Notes: generated by a model from the sequence alone, not told the origin. A stretch of 64,000 bases of DNA from Flavobacteriaceae bacterium (GCA_947453885.1 CANGIF010000002.1:78230-142229), one strand, 5' to 3'; shown: positions 48,377-58,036, counted from the first letter of the stretch. Numbers and translations: made by a program.

Positions 48377-49761
48377 TTTTGTTTGCAATTTTGAGTACAA
48401 AAAACGGACAATGTTAAGAGCATACTTACTGGATGTGAATATGTTACATCATCAATTTCTTTGAATTTTTTATAAAAATCTCGAACCAAATTAGTGTCTA
48501 TAAATTTAACAAATTGAGGATTGTCAAACAATCTTTTTTGTAGTGCTTCATCGTTTTTTTTACCTAAAAATTGTAATTCCCAATTGCGTTGGATGTGCTT
48601 TTTTGGTGCTAAAATCCGCTTTATTTTATCAAAAATACGAAAGGGCAAATTATAAGGATTTCGATTATAACCAAAATTATAAAGATTAAAAGGCCGATGG
48701 TCTTGCCAGGTAATCTTTGCCAAGGCAGGCATCCGCAACTTTAAGTATTCTATTTGAATTTGACGTCCTGCCAAATATTTTTCGGGAACAGTGCAAATAA
48801 ATTCACACATTCGATTGTCAAAATAGGGAACAGTAATAGGTCTTACTGACTCAAAAACGGATAGATTCGTATTGGTCCAACGCGTTGCCCAATATAAACT
48901 TTTGAACGCGCGAATTTGTGCATTGGCACTTTCTTTTATTCCTATTTGAAGTAATAACGATTGTATTCTATTGGTTAAATACGGTTCAAAATTTCCTTCC
49001 AATTTCCACGATTTCCATAAAGCTTCTGCTAATTCCAGTCCTCCTTTTTTGATTATTTTTTTGCTGATTACTTTAACTTGTTCGTCGATAGACAAGTCGT
49101 CTGGAATTTTCATATCATCAAACAACACATCGCCCCAATGACCCAAATTAAATAGGTCACCGAGTGTAGCATATTTTTCGATAAAAGCCATTTGCCTTGG
49201 GTGTGTGAATTCGGAATAACAGCCGTTTATCTTGGCTAGTTGTTCTATCGTATTCCATAAATACCCGTTTGGAACTTTCCAATCTTCCAAAGGAAACCCG
49301 CAAGCTTTTGCAATTTTTTTTCCGTAAAAAGTTTCATCATGTCCGCCTGAAAAAGCATAACTATAGGCCTGAACGTCATTCCCAAGATGGTATAAAGCAG
49401 CTGCTTGGGTTCTGCTGTCTAATCCGCCAGAAAGCGGTAAAATGACTTTTTTATCACCAACTTGCTCTTGAATTATTGTTTCAAAAAGTTCAGCAAATTC
49501 AGTTACTATTTGATTTAATGAACGATCAACTGGACTATAATGCCATTTGAAATACGGTTCGCTTGCTATAACTTTTTGATTCTCAAAATCGATTTCAAAA
49601 GCTGTTGCAGGTTTCAAAACCAATTGTTCTTTAAAATAGGTATCTGTATCTAAAAAAAAACCAGTTGCTGCAAAAACACAAATTGCTTCGTAATTAAGTG
49701 TTTTCGGATATCCTATAATCGTTTGCTTAATAGGAATTATTGGTGTTTTAGTATACGCCAT
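48373..49761 (-). CDS. Asparagine-synthase-like protein lacking the glutaminase cysteine
   Basis: 462 residues. The C-terminal synthetase domain has the PP-loop LPLSGGLDSRTQAAAL, so ATP-dependent acyl-adenylation is plausible. The N-terminal part keeps only the second half of the class II glutaminase fold (FLDTDTYFKEQLVLKPATAFEIDF); it starts MAYTKT instead of MCG, so it has no Cys2 nucleophile. Two codons before the start is an in-frame TAA, and the gap to the next gene is 63 bases, so this is not a recent frameshift. It may use free ammonia or work with a separate glutaminase, making a uronamide or another amidated sugar. Family: asparagine synthase-related proteins of polysaccharide loci; the substrate is an inference. 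Confidence 0.78.
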   Translation of the reverse strand: MAYTKTPIIPIKQTIIGYPKTLNYEAICVFAATGFFLDTDTYFKEQLVLKPATAFEIDFENQKVIASEPYFKWHYSPVDRSLNQIVTEFAELFETIIQEQVGDKKVILPLSGGLDSRTQAAALYHLGNDVQAYSYAFSGGHDETFYGKKIAKACGFPLEDWKVPNGYLWNTIEQLAKINGCYSEFTHPRQMAFIEKYATLGDLFNLGHWGDVLFDDMKIPDDLSIDEQVKVISKKIIKKGGLELAEALWKSWKLEGNFEPYLTNRIQSLLLQIGIKESANAQIRAFKSLYWATRWTNTNLSVFESVRPITVPYFDNRMCEFICTVPEKYLAGRQIQIEYLKLRMPALAKITWQDHRPFNLYNFGYNRNPYNLPFRIFDKIKRILAPKKHIQRNWELQFLGKKNDEALQKRLFDNPQFVKFIDTNLVRDFYKKFKEIDDVTYSHPVSMLLTLSVFCTQNCKQK

Positions 49762-49795
49762 TAGTTAGCTAAATGTTACTTTTTTAAATTCATTT

Positions 49796-49803
49796 CAAAT
49801 ATA
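49796..49803 (-). promoter_or_regulatory. Internal -7 element upstream of the AsnB-like gene
   Basis: Minus strand TATATTTG, 34 bases before the ATG. It lies in the only sizeable gap (63 bases) of this part of the locus, so it may start a secondary transcript. Confidence 0.4.
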
Positions 49804-49824
49804 ATAATTCCATTGAAAAAAGTT

Positions 49825-50874
49825 TTAACAAATGTAAGGAATCAACTCGTCTGAAGCTAAAAATAGTACTTCTGGATGGTTTTTAGCTAAAAAGTAAATT
49901 ACTTTTTCTAGTTCTTCTAAAGCCATTTTCCTGTATTCAGGTGTATAAGTTCCTGAAAAATTTACACGATGCATGTCTATAATTGCTGGCATTTTATTTT
50001 TAAAAGCAGTTGCTATAGCTTCAATACATTGAATTGCCGTAAAATTATAGCTTGGATGAACATCAATTCTTGCATTTCGAGTGGCATAATAAATACCTGC
50101 TTTTTTTCTAAAAAGAGGTGCTACATTTCCCTTTCCTTCCTCATTTAAAAAATGATTAGAGGCCTGAAGTAAGCAAATATTGTTTTCAATTAAAACAGGA
50201 ACACACTTAGTTGCAAATTGATAATTTGGTGGAATAAATGTTTGGGATTGATAACCGAAAGTTTTAAAAAACACTTCTTGTGCTTTTTTTAGATTTAATT
50301 CGAAATTGGTATCGAAACATTCTCCTCTATACAATCTTAAATTCTTATTTATGGTAGTTTTTGCTAATGGAAAACCAAATTCTAAATCTTCTTGAAAATC
50401 AAATGAATTAAAACTATTTTTTAATAATTCTGTATTATAATGAGAAAAACCATGAAGTTGCGGTTTAAAAAAACCTTTTTCTATTCCTTCTTTGTATTTT
50501 AAAAATAGTGCTTTATCCGCAAAATTATAGCCCTCCGAAATAGGTTTGAACTTTAAATTATTTTTTGACGAATAATCAATATTATGTGTTATAAAATTTG
50601 CTGTAAGTTGTGGTGCTTTTAAAAAGGAATTTTGATAGTTTGCAAACAAATTATAAATAAGTTCAAGATCTTCAACAGATTCAATTGCATCGGTTGTCCA
50701 TCTGCTTATATTTGATTTCCCATATTTTTCAACTATTTTACTTAATGAAGTCGCATCAATTGCACGTTCTAAACCCCAATCGTCGCTTTCAATCACAACA
50801 ATTTTCTTTGAAACCCTATTTCTTAAATAAAATGAAGTTAATCGCTTGTATTTGTTTATATCTCTGGTGTTCAT
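49825..50874 (-). CDS. Divergent polysaccharide deacetylase-like (NodB-fold) protein
   Basis: 349 residues, no signal peptide. KKIVVIESDDWGLERA holds a tandem Asp like the metal/catalytic Asp of NodB-type CE4 esterases; QLHGFSHYN gives an H-x3-H metal motif (HGFSH); FIPPNYQF matches the position of the substrate Arg/Pro motif, and DVHPSYN another His. Overall similarity to well-known CE4 enzymes is low, so deacetylation of a glycan intermediate is an inference. Placed between a GT4 (1 base gap) and the AsnB-like gene, it probably edits the sugar unit in the cytoplasm. Confidence 0.6.
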   Translation of the reverse strand: MNTRDINKYKRLTSFYLRNRVSKKIVVIESDDWGLERAIDATSLSKIVEKYGKSNISRWTTDAIESVEDLELIYNLFANYQNSFLKAPQLTANFITHNIDYSSKNNLKFKPISEGYNFADKALFLKYKEGIEKGFFKPQLHGFSHYNTELLKNSFNSFDFQEDLEFGFPLAKTTINKNLRLYRGECFDTNFELNLKKAQEVFFKTFGYQSQTFIPPNYQFATKCVPVLIENNICLLQASNHFLNEEGKGNVAPLFRKKAGIYYATRNARIDVHPSYNFTAIQCIEAIATAFKNKMPAIIDMHRVNFSGTYTPEYRKMALEELEKVIYFLAKNHPEVLFLASDELIPYIC

Positions 50875-50875
50875 T

Positions 50876-51952
50876 TTATTTTTTTACCAAATTTTGATAA
50901 ACCATTTCATGTTTGGATACAAAATTTTGAATAGAAAAATGGTTAATACAATACGCTCTTAACTTTGCTCCTATTTGTGCTCTTTCCTGTGCTGAAAGTT
51001 GTAGCATTTCCATAATTTTTTGAGCCAAAATAACACTGTCGTCACTTGGAATTAGGTATTCTGGAAAATCTTTTAAAACAAAATTTACTCCCATACAATT
51101 TGTTCCTAAAACTGGAACACCCATTGTCATTGCTTCTACTAAAGCCATTGGCATACCTTCGTGTTTGCTACAAATTACATACAAATCAGCTGATTTTAAA
51201 AAAGGACGAACATCATTCTGTTTGGCTATAAAATTTACTTTAGTTTCCAATTTTAATTGAATTACTAATGCCTTTAATTGCTGAGCATAGTCACTTCTTG
51301 AGTCACCAACTATTTCTAAAAAAACATTATGATTTCGTAATGCATTAACTGCATAAATTAGAATTTCTAAGTTTTTAACTGGAGCAATATTTACAACTGA
51401 AATAATTTTAAAATTAGTAAAATTTTTTTTATTATCAAACAACTCTGGATTGTAAAAATTGGTATCAATACCTATTGGAATCAACTGTTGTTGTTTCTTA
51501 TATGGAAAATAATGAATCATATCTTCGTTAATGGTAATAATAAAATTTGCCAAATAACTTTTGATTTTCCAATGAATATTGCCCCAAGTCATTGCTTTTT
51601 TTGTGTACACATATTTAGCGCCTGCAAGTTTAGCTGCAAGTATTTCAGTCCAATCGCTACTCCAATGCCAAGAATGAATAATATCAATTTTTTGTTCTTT
51701 AATAAATTTTCTATAAGGATTTACACGAAAAACAAGAGAAAAATAAGGTCGCAATGGCACGGTAACTTTTTGAAAATAAATAGGTAGTCCTAATTTTTCA
51801 ACTTCTTTAAAGTAAATTCCCTGATTGTGATTACAAGCAATTACAACTTCAAATTTATTTTTATCTATTCCATTTGCTAAATCAAACAAAACTTTACCAC
51901 TTCCAGCAGTATCAAAATTTGAAGTTGTGTAAAGAATTTTAATCTTTTTCAT
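50876..51952 (-). CDS. Glycosyltransferase family 4
   Basis: 358 residues, GT-B. KIKILYTTSNFDTAGSGKVLFDLA is the acceptor-side start; KIISVVNIAPVKNLEILIYAV and CSKHEGMPMALVEAMTMGVPVLGTNCMG the donor site. Starts 20 bases after the large AsnB-like gene and ends 1 base before the deacetylase-like gene. Specificity unknown. Confidence 0.86.
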   Translation of the reverse strand: MKKIKILYTTSNFDTAGSGKVLFDLANGIDKNKFEVVIACNHNQGIYFKEVEKLGLPIYFQKVTVPLRPYFSLVFRVNPYRKFIKEQKIDIIHSWHWSSDWTEILAAKLAGAKYVYTKKAMTWGNIHWKIKSYLANFIITINEDMIHYFPYKKQQQLIPIGIDTNFYNPELFDNKKNFTNFKIISVVNIAPVKNLEILIYAVNALRNHNVFLEIVGDSRSDYAQQLKALVIQLKLETKVNFIAKQNDVRPFLKSADLYVICSKHEGMPMALVEAMTMGVPVLGTNCMGVNFVLKDFPEYLIPSDDSVILAQKIMEMLQLSAQERAQIGAKLRAYCINHFSIQNFVSKHEMVYQNLVKK

Positions 51953-51972
51953 TTGAAATTCAATCTAGTAAA

Positions 51973-53823
51973 TTATTTAATTCCGTTAATTAATTCATTA
52001 TTTAAAGCCCACTTTTGCCATGCATACATATGCCAAATGCCCCATGAATTTATATTGTTTTTTCCATCAAAAAAATCAGTTGTATTTTGGAGAAAAACTT
52101 TTTGATCAATGAATTCTTGTCCATAAAAAGGAACATCAATTACTGTTTTAAAAAAATCTGTTTTTAATTCATTTCTCAACCATTTTTCAACAGGAACTGA
52201 AAACCCTTTTTTTTCTAAATTAATTTCAGATTGATCAAAAAATGTTCTTAAATACCTTTTTAATAACCATTTAGGTTGTTGATGTTTGTTACATAGTTGG
52301 GGGTTTATTGTGTTACTAAACTTAATTAAGTCTTTGTCTAAAAAAGGAACTCTAACTTCTAAGCTATTTGCCATACTCATTAGGTCCACTTTTTTTAAAA
52401 CGCGCTGTAAATGAGCATTAAATTCGTTTTGTTTTAAATACAACAAAATATCAGATTTGGAATTAAAGTTTGTCAAATTATACGTACTTAAAATTTCTTC
52501 AGAAAAGGATTGATTGGGGATGAAAATATCCAAATGCGAAAAATGAATTTGTTTGTACAGAATCCAATTTGAAAACGTATTTATAACATCTAAAGCACTT
52601 GATAATTTTGGATTAATTCTTCTAAAAAATGGAATTATAAGTTTTCGAAACCATAAAGGCAATTTGAACCAAAAAGCTTGTTGTACCGATTTTATAAATC
52701 TAGGATATCCCCAAAATAATTCGTCGCCCCCATCGCCTGATAGCATGACCGTTGCATGAGTTTTTGCCTTTTTAGTTATTAAATAAGTAGGAACTGAACT
52801 AGCATCTCCAAAAGGTTCGGACATTTCATTAAAATGAGCGTCTATAATTGCAAGAATATCTTTTTCATTACAAGTTTCAACAACTTGCTTAACTCTAAGT
52901 TTTTTAGCATATTGAGCAGCTTTTTCACTTTCATCAAGCTTTTCATCGTTTATTCCGAAAGTAAATGCTTTTATTTCAGGAACTTCTCTTTGAGCAAAAG
53001 CCGTAACTAATGTACTATCAATACCAGAGCTTAAAAAAGTTCCAATTGGAACATCTGCTCTAATTTGAGAAGCAATAACTTTTTGAAAATTTGTTTCAAA
53101 AAGTTGTACAGTTTTTAAATCCGTTTCGTCATTTTCAAGTGACGTTTCCCATTTGTAATAAAAAGACTTTGTTATTGTTTGGGTGTGTAAATTCCAGCTT
53201 ACTATTTGTCCTGCTTCTACTTGAAAAATATTTTCGAAAACTGTATTAGGTGCATGCATATACCCTAATCCAAAAAATTCTTTCATTATTTCAGGTCTCA
53301 ATTTCAATGAATTACAATCAGGATGTTTGAATATTTGATTGAATTGAGAAGCAAAAACAATTCCATTTGTATGCAAACCAAAAAACAACGGTTTAATTCC
53401 AGCAAAATCCCGAATCAAATGCAGCTTCTTTTCGACTATATCCCATACAGCAATAGCAAACATACCATTTAATTTTGCTGAAAAATCAAAAATTGAACAT
53501 TGATCTAGAAGATGCGCTAAAACTTCTGTGTCAGTACCTGATCGTAAATGTGAATCAGAAATTGAATGGTTCTTTTGTAACTCTTTATAATTGTATACTT
53601 CACCATTTAATACTAACGCAAATCGACCAGAAGGGCTTAGAACAGGTTGATTGCCGTTTTGAGATACGTCCAATATTGCTAGTCGGTTAAAACCAATTTG
53701 ACACATACCATCCATCCAATATCCTTGTTGATCAGGACCTCTTTTTTTACTTAAATCTAAAAGCTCCAAGAACCTGCTTTTGGGAAGTAAAAAGTTGGAT
53801 ATTTCACCTAAGAATCCACACAT
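51973..53823 (-). CDS. AsnB-like amidotransferase of the glycan locus
   Basis: 616 residues, a full class II glutamine amidotransferase of asparagine-synthase type: Cys2 (MCGFLGEIS), KKRGPDQQGYW, LNGEVYNYKELQK, then synthetase with FLSSGIDSTLV (PP-loop) and MLSGDGGDELFWGYPR. It is longer than housekeeping AsnB (537 in this window) and its PP-loop reads SSGIDS instead of SGGLDS, so it is a separate subgroup. In surface-polysaccharide loci such enzymes are thought to amidate uronic acids or other carboxyl groups. It overlaps the upstream GT by 16 bases. Confidence 0.85.
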   Translation of the reverse strand: MCGFLGEISNFLLPKSRFLELLDLSKKRGPDQQGYWMDGMCQIGFNRLAILDVSQNGNQPVLSPSGRFALVLNGEVYNYKELQKNHSISDSHLRSGTDTEVLAHLLDQCSIFDFSAKLNGMFAIAVWDIVEKKLHLIRDFAGIKPLFFGLHTNGIVFASQFNQIFKHPDCNSLKLRPEIMKEFFGLGYMHAPNTVFENIFQVEAGQIVSWNLHTQTITKSFYYKWETSLENDETDLKTVQLFETNFQKVIASQIRADVPIGTFLSSGIDSTLVTAFAQREVPEIKAFTFGINDEKLDESEKAAQYAKKLRVKQVVETCNEKDILAIIDAHFNEMSEPFGDASSVPTYLITKKAKTHATVMLSGDGGDELFWGYPRFIKSVQQAFWFKLPLWFRKLIIPFFRRINPKLSSALDVINTFSNWILYKQIHFSHLDIFIPNQSFSEEILSTYNLTNFNSKSDILLYLKQNEFNAHLQRVLKKVDLMSMANSLEVRVPFLDKDLIKFSNTINPQLCNKHQQPKWLLKRYLRTFFDQSEINLEKKGFSVPVEKWLRNELKTDFFKTVIDVPFYGQEFIDQKVFLQNTTDFFDGKNNINSWGIWHMYAWQKWALNNELINGIK

Positions 53824-54953
53824 GTTGCTAAAATTGAATTATACATAGCTATTGTTCGTTCTAACTCTTTTTGAAGTGAGTAATTTTGATTTGCAAATTC
53901 GATAGCATCAGTAGAAAATTGATAAAATCGTTGTTTATCATTCCACAATAAAATGGTTTCTTTTACAAAAAAATCCAAATCATAATAGGGAGCACAAATT
54001 CCTGTTTTATTAGGAATTATGGCTTCTTTAATACCATCAGAATCAGAAACTATTGCAGGTACTCCAAGCGATTGTGCTTCTATTACGCTAGCTGAAAGTG
54101 CCTCAGAAATACTTAACTGTAAATAAAAGTCATATTCTGGTAATATTTTTTTCAACTCACTATTTTCAATATATCCTTTATAAATTACTTTATTTTGTAA
54201 CTCAAATTTATCAATTAAATAGAATAATTGTCCTAAATCGACGCCATGACCATAAACGTGGTATTCAAAAGGAATTTGATGATCACTTAATACTTTAGCA
54301 AATCTTATATTTCCTTCAATGTTTTTTTCCCATGTCATTCTAAAAGCAGAAATAATTTTCATTTTAAAAGAATTAGGATATTTTGGATTTGCATTGGAAA
54401 CAATTCCAAATGAAACAGGAATTACAAAAACCTTGTTTTTATCAATTCCCCATTTAGTAATGTACTCTTTTTGATTTAGACTTTGAACGGTATAACCGTC
54501 GACTAAATTTCCATATTTTGAATAAAAATCAGTCCATCTTTTATCTGTCCAGGGTTTTACATAAGTTTCACCTCCTACCAATGAAATTATAATCTTTGGC
54601 TTTGAATGTATATTTAACTTAAGTAAATTAAGAACATGATGGAATAAAAAAGAATGCTGAACATGTATAATTCTATTTTTTTTTCTGAACCAAAATTGTT
54701 CTGGATATTTAAGTTTGATTAAGATTGAATGCCAGAAAAAAAATCTTTGTAATAGAATTCTCAAATAAAAATTTGGCATACAATATACATCAGGTGGGGT
54801 TTCTGCTGTGTTCTTAAAAACGGAAATTCCAATGTCTAAATTAGAGTTTTGTTTAATAAAATCTAAAAAAAGTTTAAACGGAGGATATTTACTAGGATAA
54901 ACCTCGTAAACCATTTCTACTTTAAAGCGTTTTGTATTTAACTTTTTTTCCAT
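53808..54953 (-). CDS. Glycosyltransferase family 4
   Basis: About 382 residues if started at ATG 54953; a shorter start at 54914 (MVYEVYPSKYPPF) would avoid the overlap with the upstream GT2. KIISAFRMTWEKNIEGNIRFAK and LSISEALSASVIEAQSLGVPAIVSDSDG give the donor-binding part. Typical GT-B; unknown specificity. The stop overlaps the start of the AsnB-like gene. Confidence 0.83.
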   Translation of the reverse strand: MEKKLNTKRFKVEMVYEVYPSKYPPFKLFLDFIKQNSNLDIGISVFKNTAETPPDVYCMPNFYLRILLQRFFFWHSILIKLKYPEQFWFRKKNRIIHVQHSFLFHHVLNLLKLNIHSKPKIIISLVGGETYVKPWTDKRWTDFYSKYGNLVDGYTVQSLNQKEYITKWGIDKNKVFVIPVSFGIVSNANPKYPNSFKMKIISAFRMTWEKNIEGNIRFAKVLSDHQIPFEYHVYGHGVDLGQLFYLIDKFELQNKVIYKGYIENSELKKILPEYDFYLQLSISEALSASVIEAQSLGVPAIVSDSDGIKEAIIPNKTGICAPYYDLDFFVKETILLWNDKQRFYQFSTDAIEFANQNYSLQKELERTIAMYNSILATCVDS

Positions 54954-55848
54954 TTTTAAAAATAATAAACAAAAATAGCACATAAAATGTTGTTAAAGGT
55001 GCCTTTTTAAAAAGTGTTAATAAACAATAACATTTTGCTAATATTGAAGAATAATGATTGGTTATTAATCTTTTATATTCATTAAATTCAAAATAGCGAA
55101 TTTTTTGTTTTTCACTATTTGAAAAGCGAATTTTTCCCCATTTTAAAAGTGACTTTGTAACTTTTCTGTGCATTAAAATTCTATCCGTTAAATCTTTATT
55201 GGCTAAAAATGTCATATTTGAATCATGCTTTCGAACATATGCCAAAACTTCATGAATTGCATAAAACTTATGATAGTAAGCTGCTTTACGCCAAAAATCC
55301 CAATCTTCTGAAATTGTGAAACTTGGGTCGAAATAACCCGTTTTTATAAATACTTTTTTTCGTAATAAAGGAGTAATTGAATCTGTTCTATTCTTAATTA
55401 ATAAATTCTCAAAAATATAACCGTGATTGTATCCATTGTGGCATTTAACTTTTTCATCTAAAGAAACATGTGTTCCAAAATAGGAAATACAACCCGTGAC
55501 TATATCAAAATCAGGATTTTCTATTAATACTTTAATCTGTTTCTCAACTTTATTTAATACCCAAAAATCATCATCATCGCAAAAACCAATATAAGTTCCT
55601 TTTGCCCTTTTAATTCCATAATTCCTAGAATCGGGTTGACCAGAATTTGGTTTCCAAAAATAAGTACATTTAGAAAATGTATTACAAATAGATTCAACTA
55701 AATGTGCCGTAGATTTTAAAGATCCATCATCAATTACAAGTATCTCAATATTTCCATACGTTTGATTTTGAATAGATTCAATCGTCTGCTCTATATAAGT
55801 TGCTCTATTATAGGTTGTAATAATTACACTAACAAGACTAGAATCCAT
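54922..55848 (-). CDS. Family 2 glycosyltransferase
   Basis: About 308 residues, GT-A fold. VSVIITTYNRATYIEQTIESIQNQTYGNIEILVIDDGS is the nucleotide-binding start and IGFCDDDDFWVLNKVEKQ the metal-binding acidic motif. The C-terminus has one hydrophobic segment (FYVLFLFIIFKNGKK), perhaps a membrane contact. The track start is a TTG at 55851; the ATG at 55848 is preferred. It overlaps the next GT4 by up to 32 bases and follows wzt by 12 bases, so it belongs to the same transcript. Confidence 0.87.
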   Translation of the reverse strand: MDSSLVSVIITTYNRATYIEQTIESIQNQTYGNIEILVIDDGSLKSTAHLVESICNTFSKCTYFWKPNSGQPDSRNYGIKRAKGTYIGFCDDDDFWVLNKVEKQIKVLIENPDFDIVTGCISYFGTHVSLDEKVKCHNGYNHGYIFENLLIKNRTDSITPLLRKKVFIKTGYFDPSFTISEDWDFWRKAAYYHKFYAIHEVLAYVRKHDSNMTFLANKDLTDRILMHRKVTKSLLKWGKIRFSNSEKQKIRYFEFNEYKRLITNHYSSILAKCYCLLTLFKKAPLTTFYVLFLFIIFKNGKKVKYKTL

Positions 55849-55860
55849 CAATTAAGAAAT

Positions 55861-57126
55861 TTAAATGTTTAGAATTTCCCACATATTTGGGGTATACACG
55901 GTTCCAAAATATTGAGATTGAACTTCTCTTATATAACCAGATTCCAATGAATTAATAATATCAAATGTCAATATATTTTCATAGGTTTGATTTATTACAT
56001 CCACAATTCTTATATCTACTAAATAACTTCCTTCTAAAAGTGAAAAACCACTATTTAAATAACATTTAATCTTTAATTTACCATTTTTTGGAATTATAGT
56101 TTTTGCACTTAGCCAAGTTGATAAAGTAGTAATAATTATTCCTGATTTATTTTTTATAAATAATTCTAAATGTGTTTCAAGTGGAATTGTATTTAAATAT
56201 TCATATTCTATATTAAAACACAATGGTTCAAATGCTTGAATTGTTGAACATGATTTTCCATTTGATAGTATTTCAAATGTAGTTAGATTAACATTTTCAA
56301 AATTATAATTGGTAATTTGTTGTAAATAACTAGATTCTTCTAAATACAAATTAATTGCATCATTAATAGGTAAACTTTGTTTTAAAGTTCCTTTTTCAAT
56401 TACAATACCTCTATTACACAAAGCTTTAACAGCGGCCATATTATGACTCACAAACAAAACGGTTCTTCCTTCTCCTTTGCTTATGTCGCTCATTTTTCCA
56501 AGGCATTTTTTTTGAAATTCAGCATCACCAACTGCCAACACTTCATCTACAATTAGAATTTCACTTTCTAAATGAGCTGCAACTGCAAATGCTAAACGAA
56601 CATACATTCCAGAGGAATAGCGTTTTACAGGTGTATCAATATAACGTTCAACTCCAGAAAAATAAATTATTTCATCTAGTTTTTTATTAATTTCACTTTT
56701 ACGCATTCCCAAAATAGCTCCATTTAAAAAAATATTTTCTCTTCCTGTTAATTCAGGGTGAAAACCAGTACCAACTTCAAGTAAACTTGCTATTCTACCC
56801 TTAACCTTAATTTGACCTTTAGTTGGACTAGTAACTCTTGAAAGAAGTTTTAATAATGTGCTTTTCCCAGCTCCATTCTTACCAATTATTCCAACTGCGT
56901 CACCTTGAAAAACATCAAAATTTATATCTCTTAATGACCAAAATAGGTCATTATTGTTTTTGGAATGTGAACTTGTTTTTTCTTCAATTTTAAGATATGG
57001 GTCTTCTTTCCCTAAAATTCGAGTTGTCCAAAATCTTTGAAAATCCCTAGAAAGTGTTCCAGTACCAAATTGTCCCAGTTGATAAGCTTTTGCTAAATTT
57101 TCTACTTGTATTACAGGTTTAATCAT
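55861..57126 (-). CDS. ABC transporter ATPase for polysaccharide export (Wzt) with C-terminal glycan domain
   Basis: 421 residues. Walker A GIIGKNGAGKSTLLKLL, signature YSSGMYVRLAFAVA, Walker B ILIVDEVLAVGD and SHNMAAVKALCNRG form the nucleotide-binding domain (about 1-245). The rest (about 245-421) is a beta-rich Wzt C-terminal domain (PF14524-like) that in O9a-type systems recognises the modified non-reducing end of the glycan. This supports an ABC-exported O-antigen or capsule. The start overlaps the last base of the wzm stop (TAATG). Confidence 0.92.
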   Translation of the reverse strand: MIKPVIQVENLAKAYQLGQFGTGTLSRDFQRFWTTRILGKEDPYLKIEEKTSSHSKNNNDLFWSLRDINFDVFQGDAVGIIGKNGAGKSTLLKLLSRVTSPTKGQIKVKGRIASLLEVGTGFHPELTGRENIFLNGAILGMRKSEINKKLDEIIYFSGVERYIDTPVKRYSSGMYVRLAFAVAAHLESEILIVDEVLAVGDAEFQKKCLGKMSDISKGEGRTVLFVSHNMAAVKALCNRGIVIEKGTLKQSLPINDAINLYLEESSYLQQITNYNFENVNLTTFEILSNGKSCSTIQAFEPLCFNIEYEYLNTIPLETHLELFIKNKSGIIITTLSTWLSAKTIIPKNGKLKIKCYLNSGFSLLEGSYLVDIRIVDVINQTYENILTFDIINSLESGYIREVQSQYFGTVYTPNMWEILNI

Positions 57127-57992
57127 TAGATAGTATCTACAAAATTCTTCTCTGTTTTATTAAAAAGTAAAAGTCCAATAAAAAAAATAAAAATGGTTAC
57201 TAGTACTGAGTAACCCAGTGTCCATGCTGAAAAAGTACCTTTCCCTAATAAAGAATATCTAAAAGCTTCTATCACACCAGTCATTGGATTTAATTCAATT
57301 ATATATTTGTATTTTAAGGGAGCTGCACTTAAAGGATAAATAATTGTTGTTGCATACATTAGCAATTGCACTCCAAAAGTAATTAGAAACGTTAAGTCTT
57401 TATATTTAGTAGTTATGGCGGTAATAATTAATCCTAAACCTAAACCTAAAAATGCCATGATAACAATTAACAATGGCAAAATAGCAATACAATTTGTGAT
57501 GTAAAAACTAGAGCCTATAATTGGATAATTATAGAGATAAATCATTACCACTAGTACAAGTAAAAATTGAATTCCAAATCGAATTAAATTACTTACAATT
57601 ATACTTAAAGGCATAATTAATCTAGGAAAGTAAACTTTGCTAAATATGCCAACATTATCTTTAAAAACTGTGCTTGTTTTGGTTAAACAATCTGAAAAAT
57701 AATTCCATGCTGTAATACCCGTCAAATAAAATAATGGCATGGGAAGCCCATCAGTACTAATTCCTGCAAGTTTTCCAAATACAAAAACATACATCAACAT
57801 TGTAAAAACAGGTTGTATAAAAAACCATATCGGACCAAGTATTGTTTGTTTGTAAAAACTCACAAAATCTCGCTTAACAAATAAGAAAAGTAAATCCCTA
57901 TACCGCCAAACTTCTTGAAAATTAATTTCAAAAAGTGAGTTAGATTCCTTGATAATCAAATCCCAATTTTGGTTTTTATAATTACTCGTCAT
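57126..57992 (-). CDS. ABC-2 type polysaccharide export permease (Wzm)
   Basis: About 288 residues with six hydrophobic helices and the typical N-terminal amphipathic region (WRYRDLLFLFVKRDFVSFYKQTILGPIWFFIQPVFTM), as in Wzm/TagG/KpsM. It partners with the Wzt-like ATPase to flip lipid-linked polysaccharide across the inner membrane. Start at ATG 57992 is preferred over the longer track start, as the extra 16 residues have the hydrophobic codons of the promoter region and a -7 element lies just upstream. Confidence 0.92.
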   Translation of the reverse strand: MTSNYKNQNWDLIIKESNSLFEINFQEVWRYRDLLFLFVKRDFVSFYKQTILGPIWFFIQPVFTMLMYVFVFGKLAGISTDGLPMPLFYLTGITAWNYFSDCLTKTSTVFKDNVGIFSKVYFPRLIMPLSIIVSNLIRFGIQFLLVLVVMIYLYNYPIIGSSFYITNCIAILPLLIVIMAFLGLGLGLIITAITTKYKDLTFLITFGVQLLMYATTIIYPLSAAPLKYKYIIELNPMTGVIEAFRYSLLGKGTFSAWTLGYSVLVTIFIFFIGLLLFNKTEKNFVDTI

Positions 57993-58028
57993 TGAAACAC
58001 ATAAATTTAGTAAAAAATGGTTAATAAG

Positions 58029-58036
58029 CAAATATA
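58029..58036 (-). promoter_or_regulatory. -7 element for the wzm-wzt-glycosyltransferase operon
   Basis: Minus strand TATATTTG, 36 bases before wzm ATG, in the divergent gap with the PHP phosphatase gene. It is the best start point for the long minus-strand glycosyltransferase transcript. No ideal -33. Confidence 0.5.
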
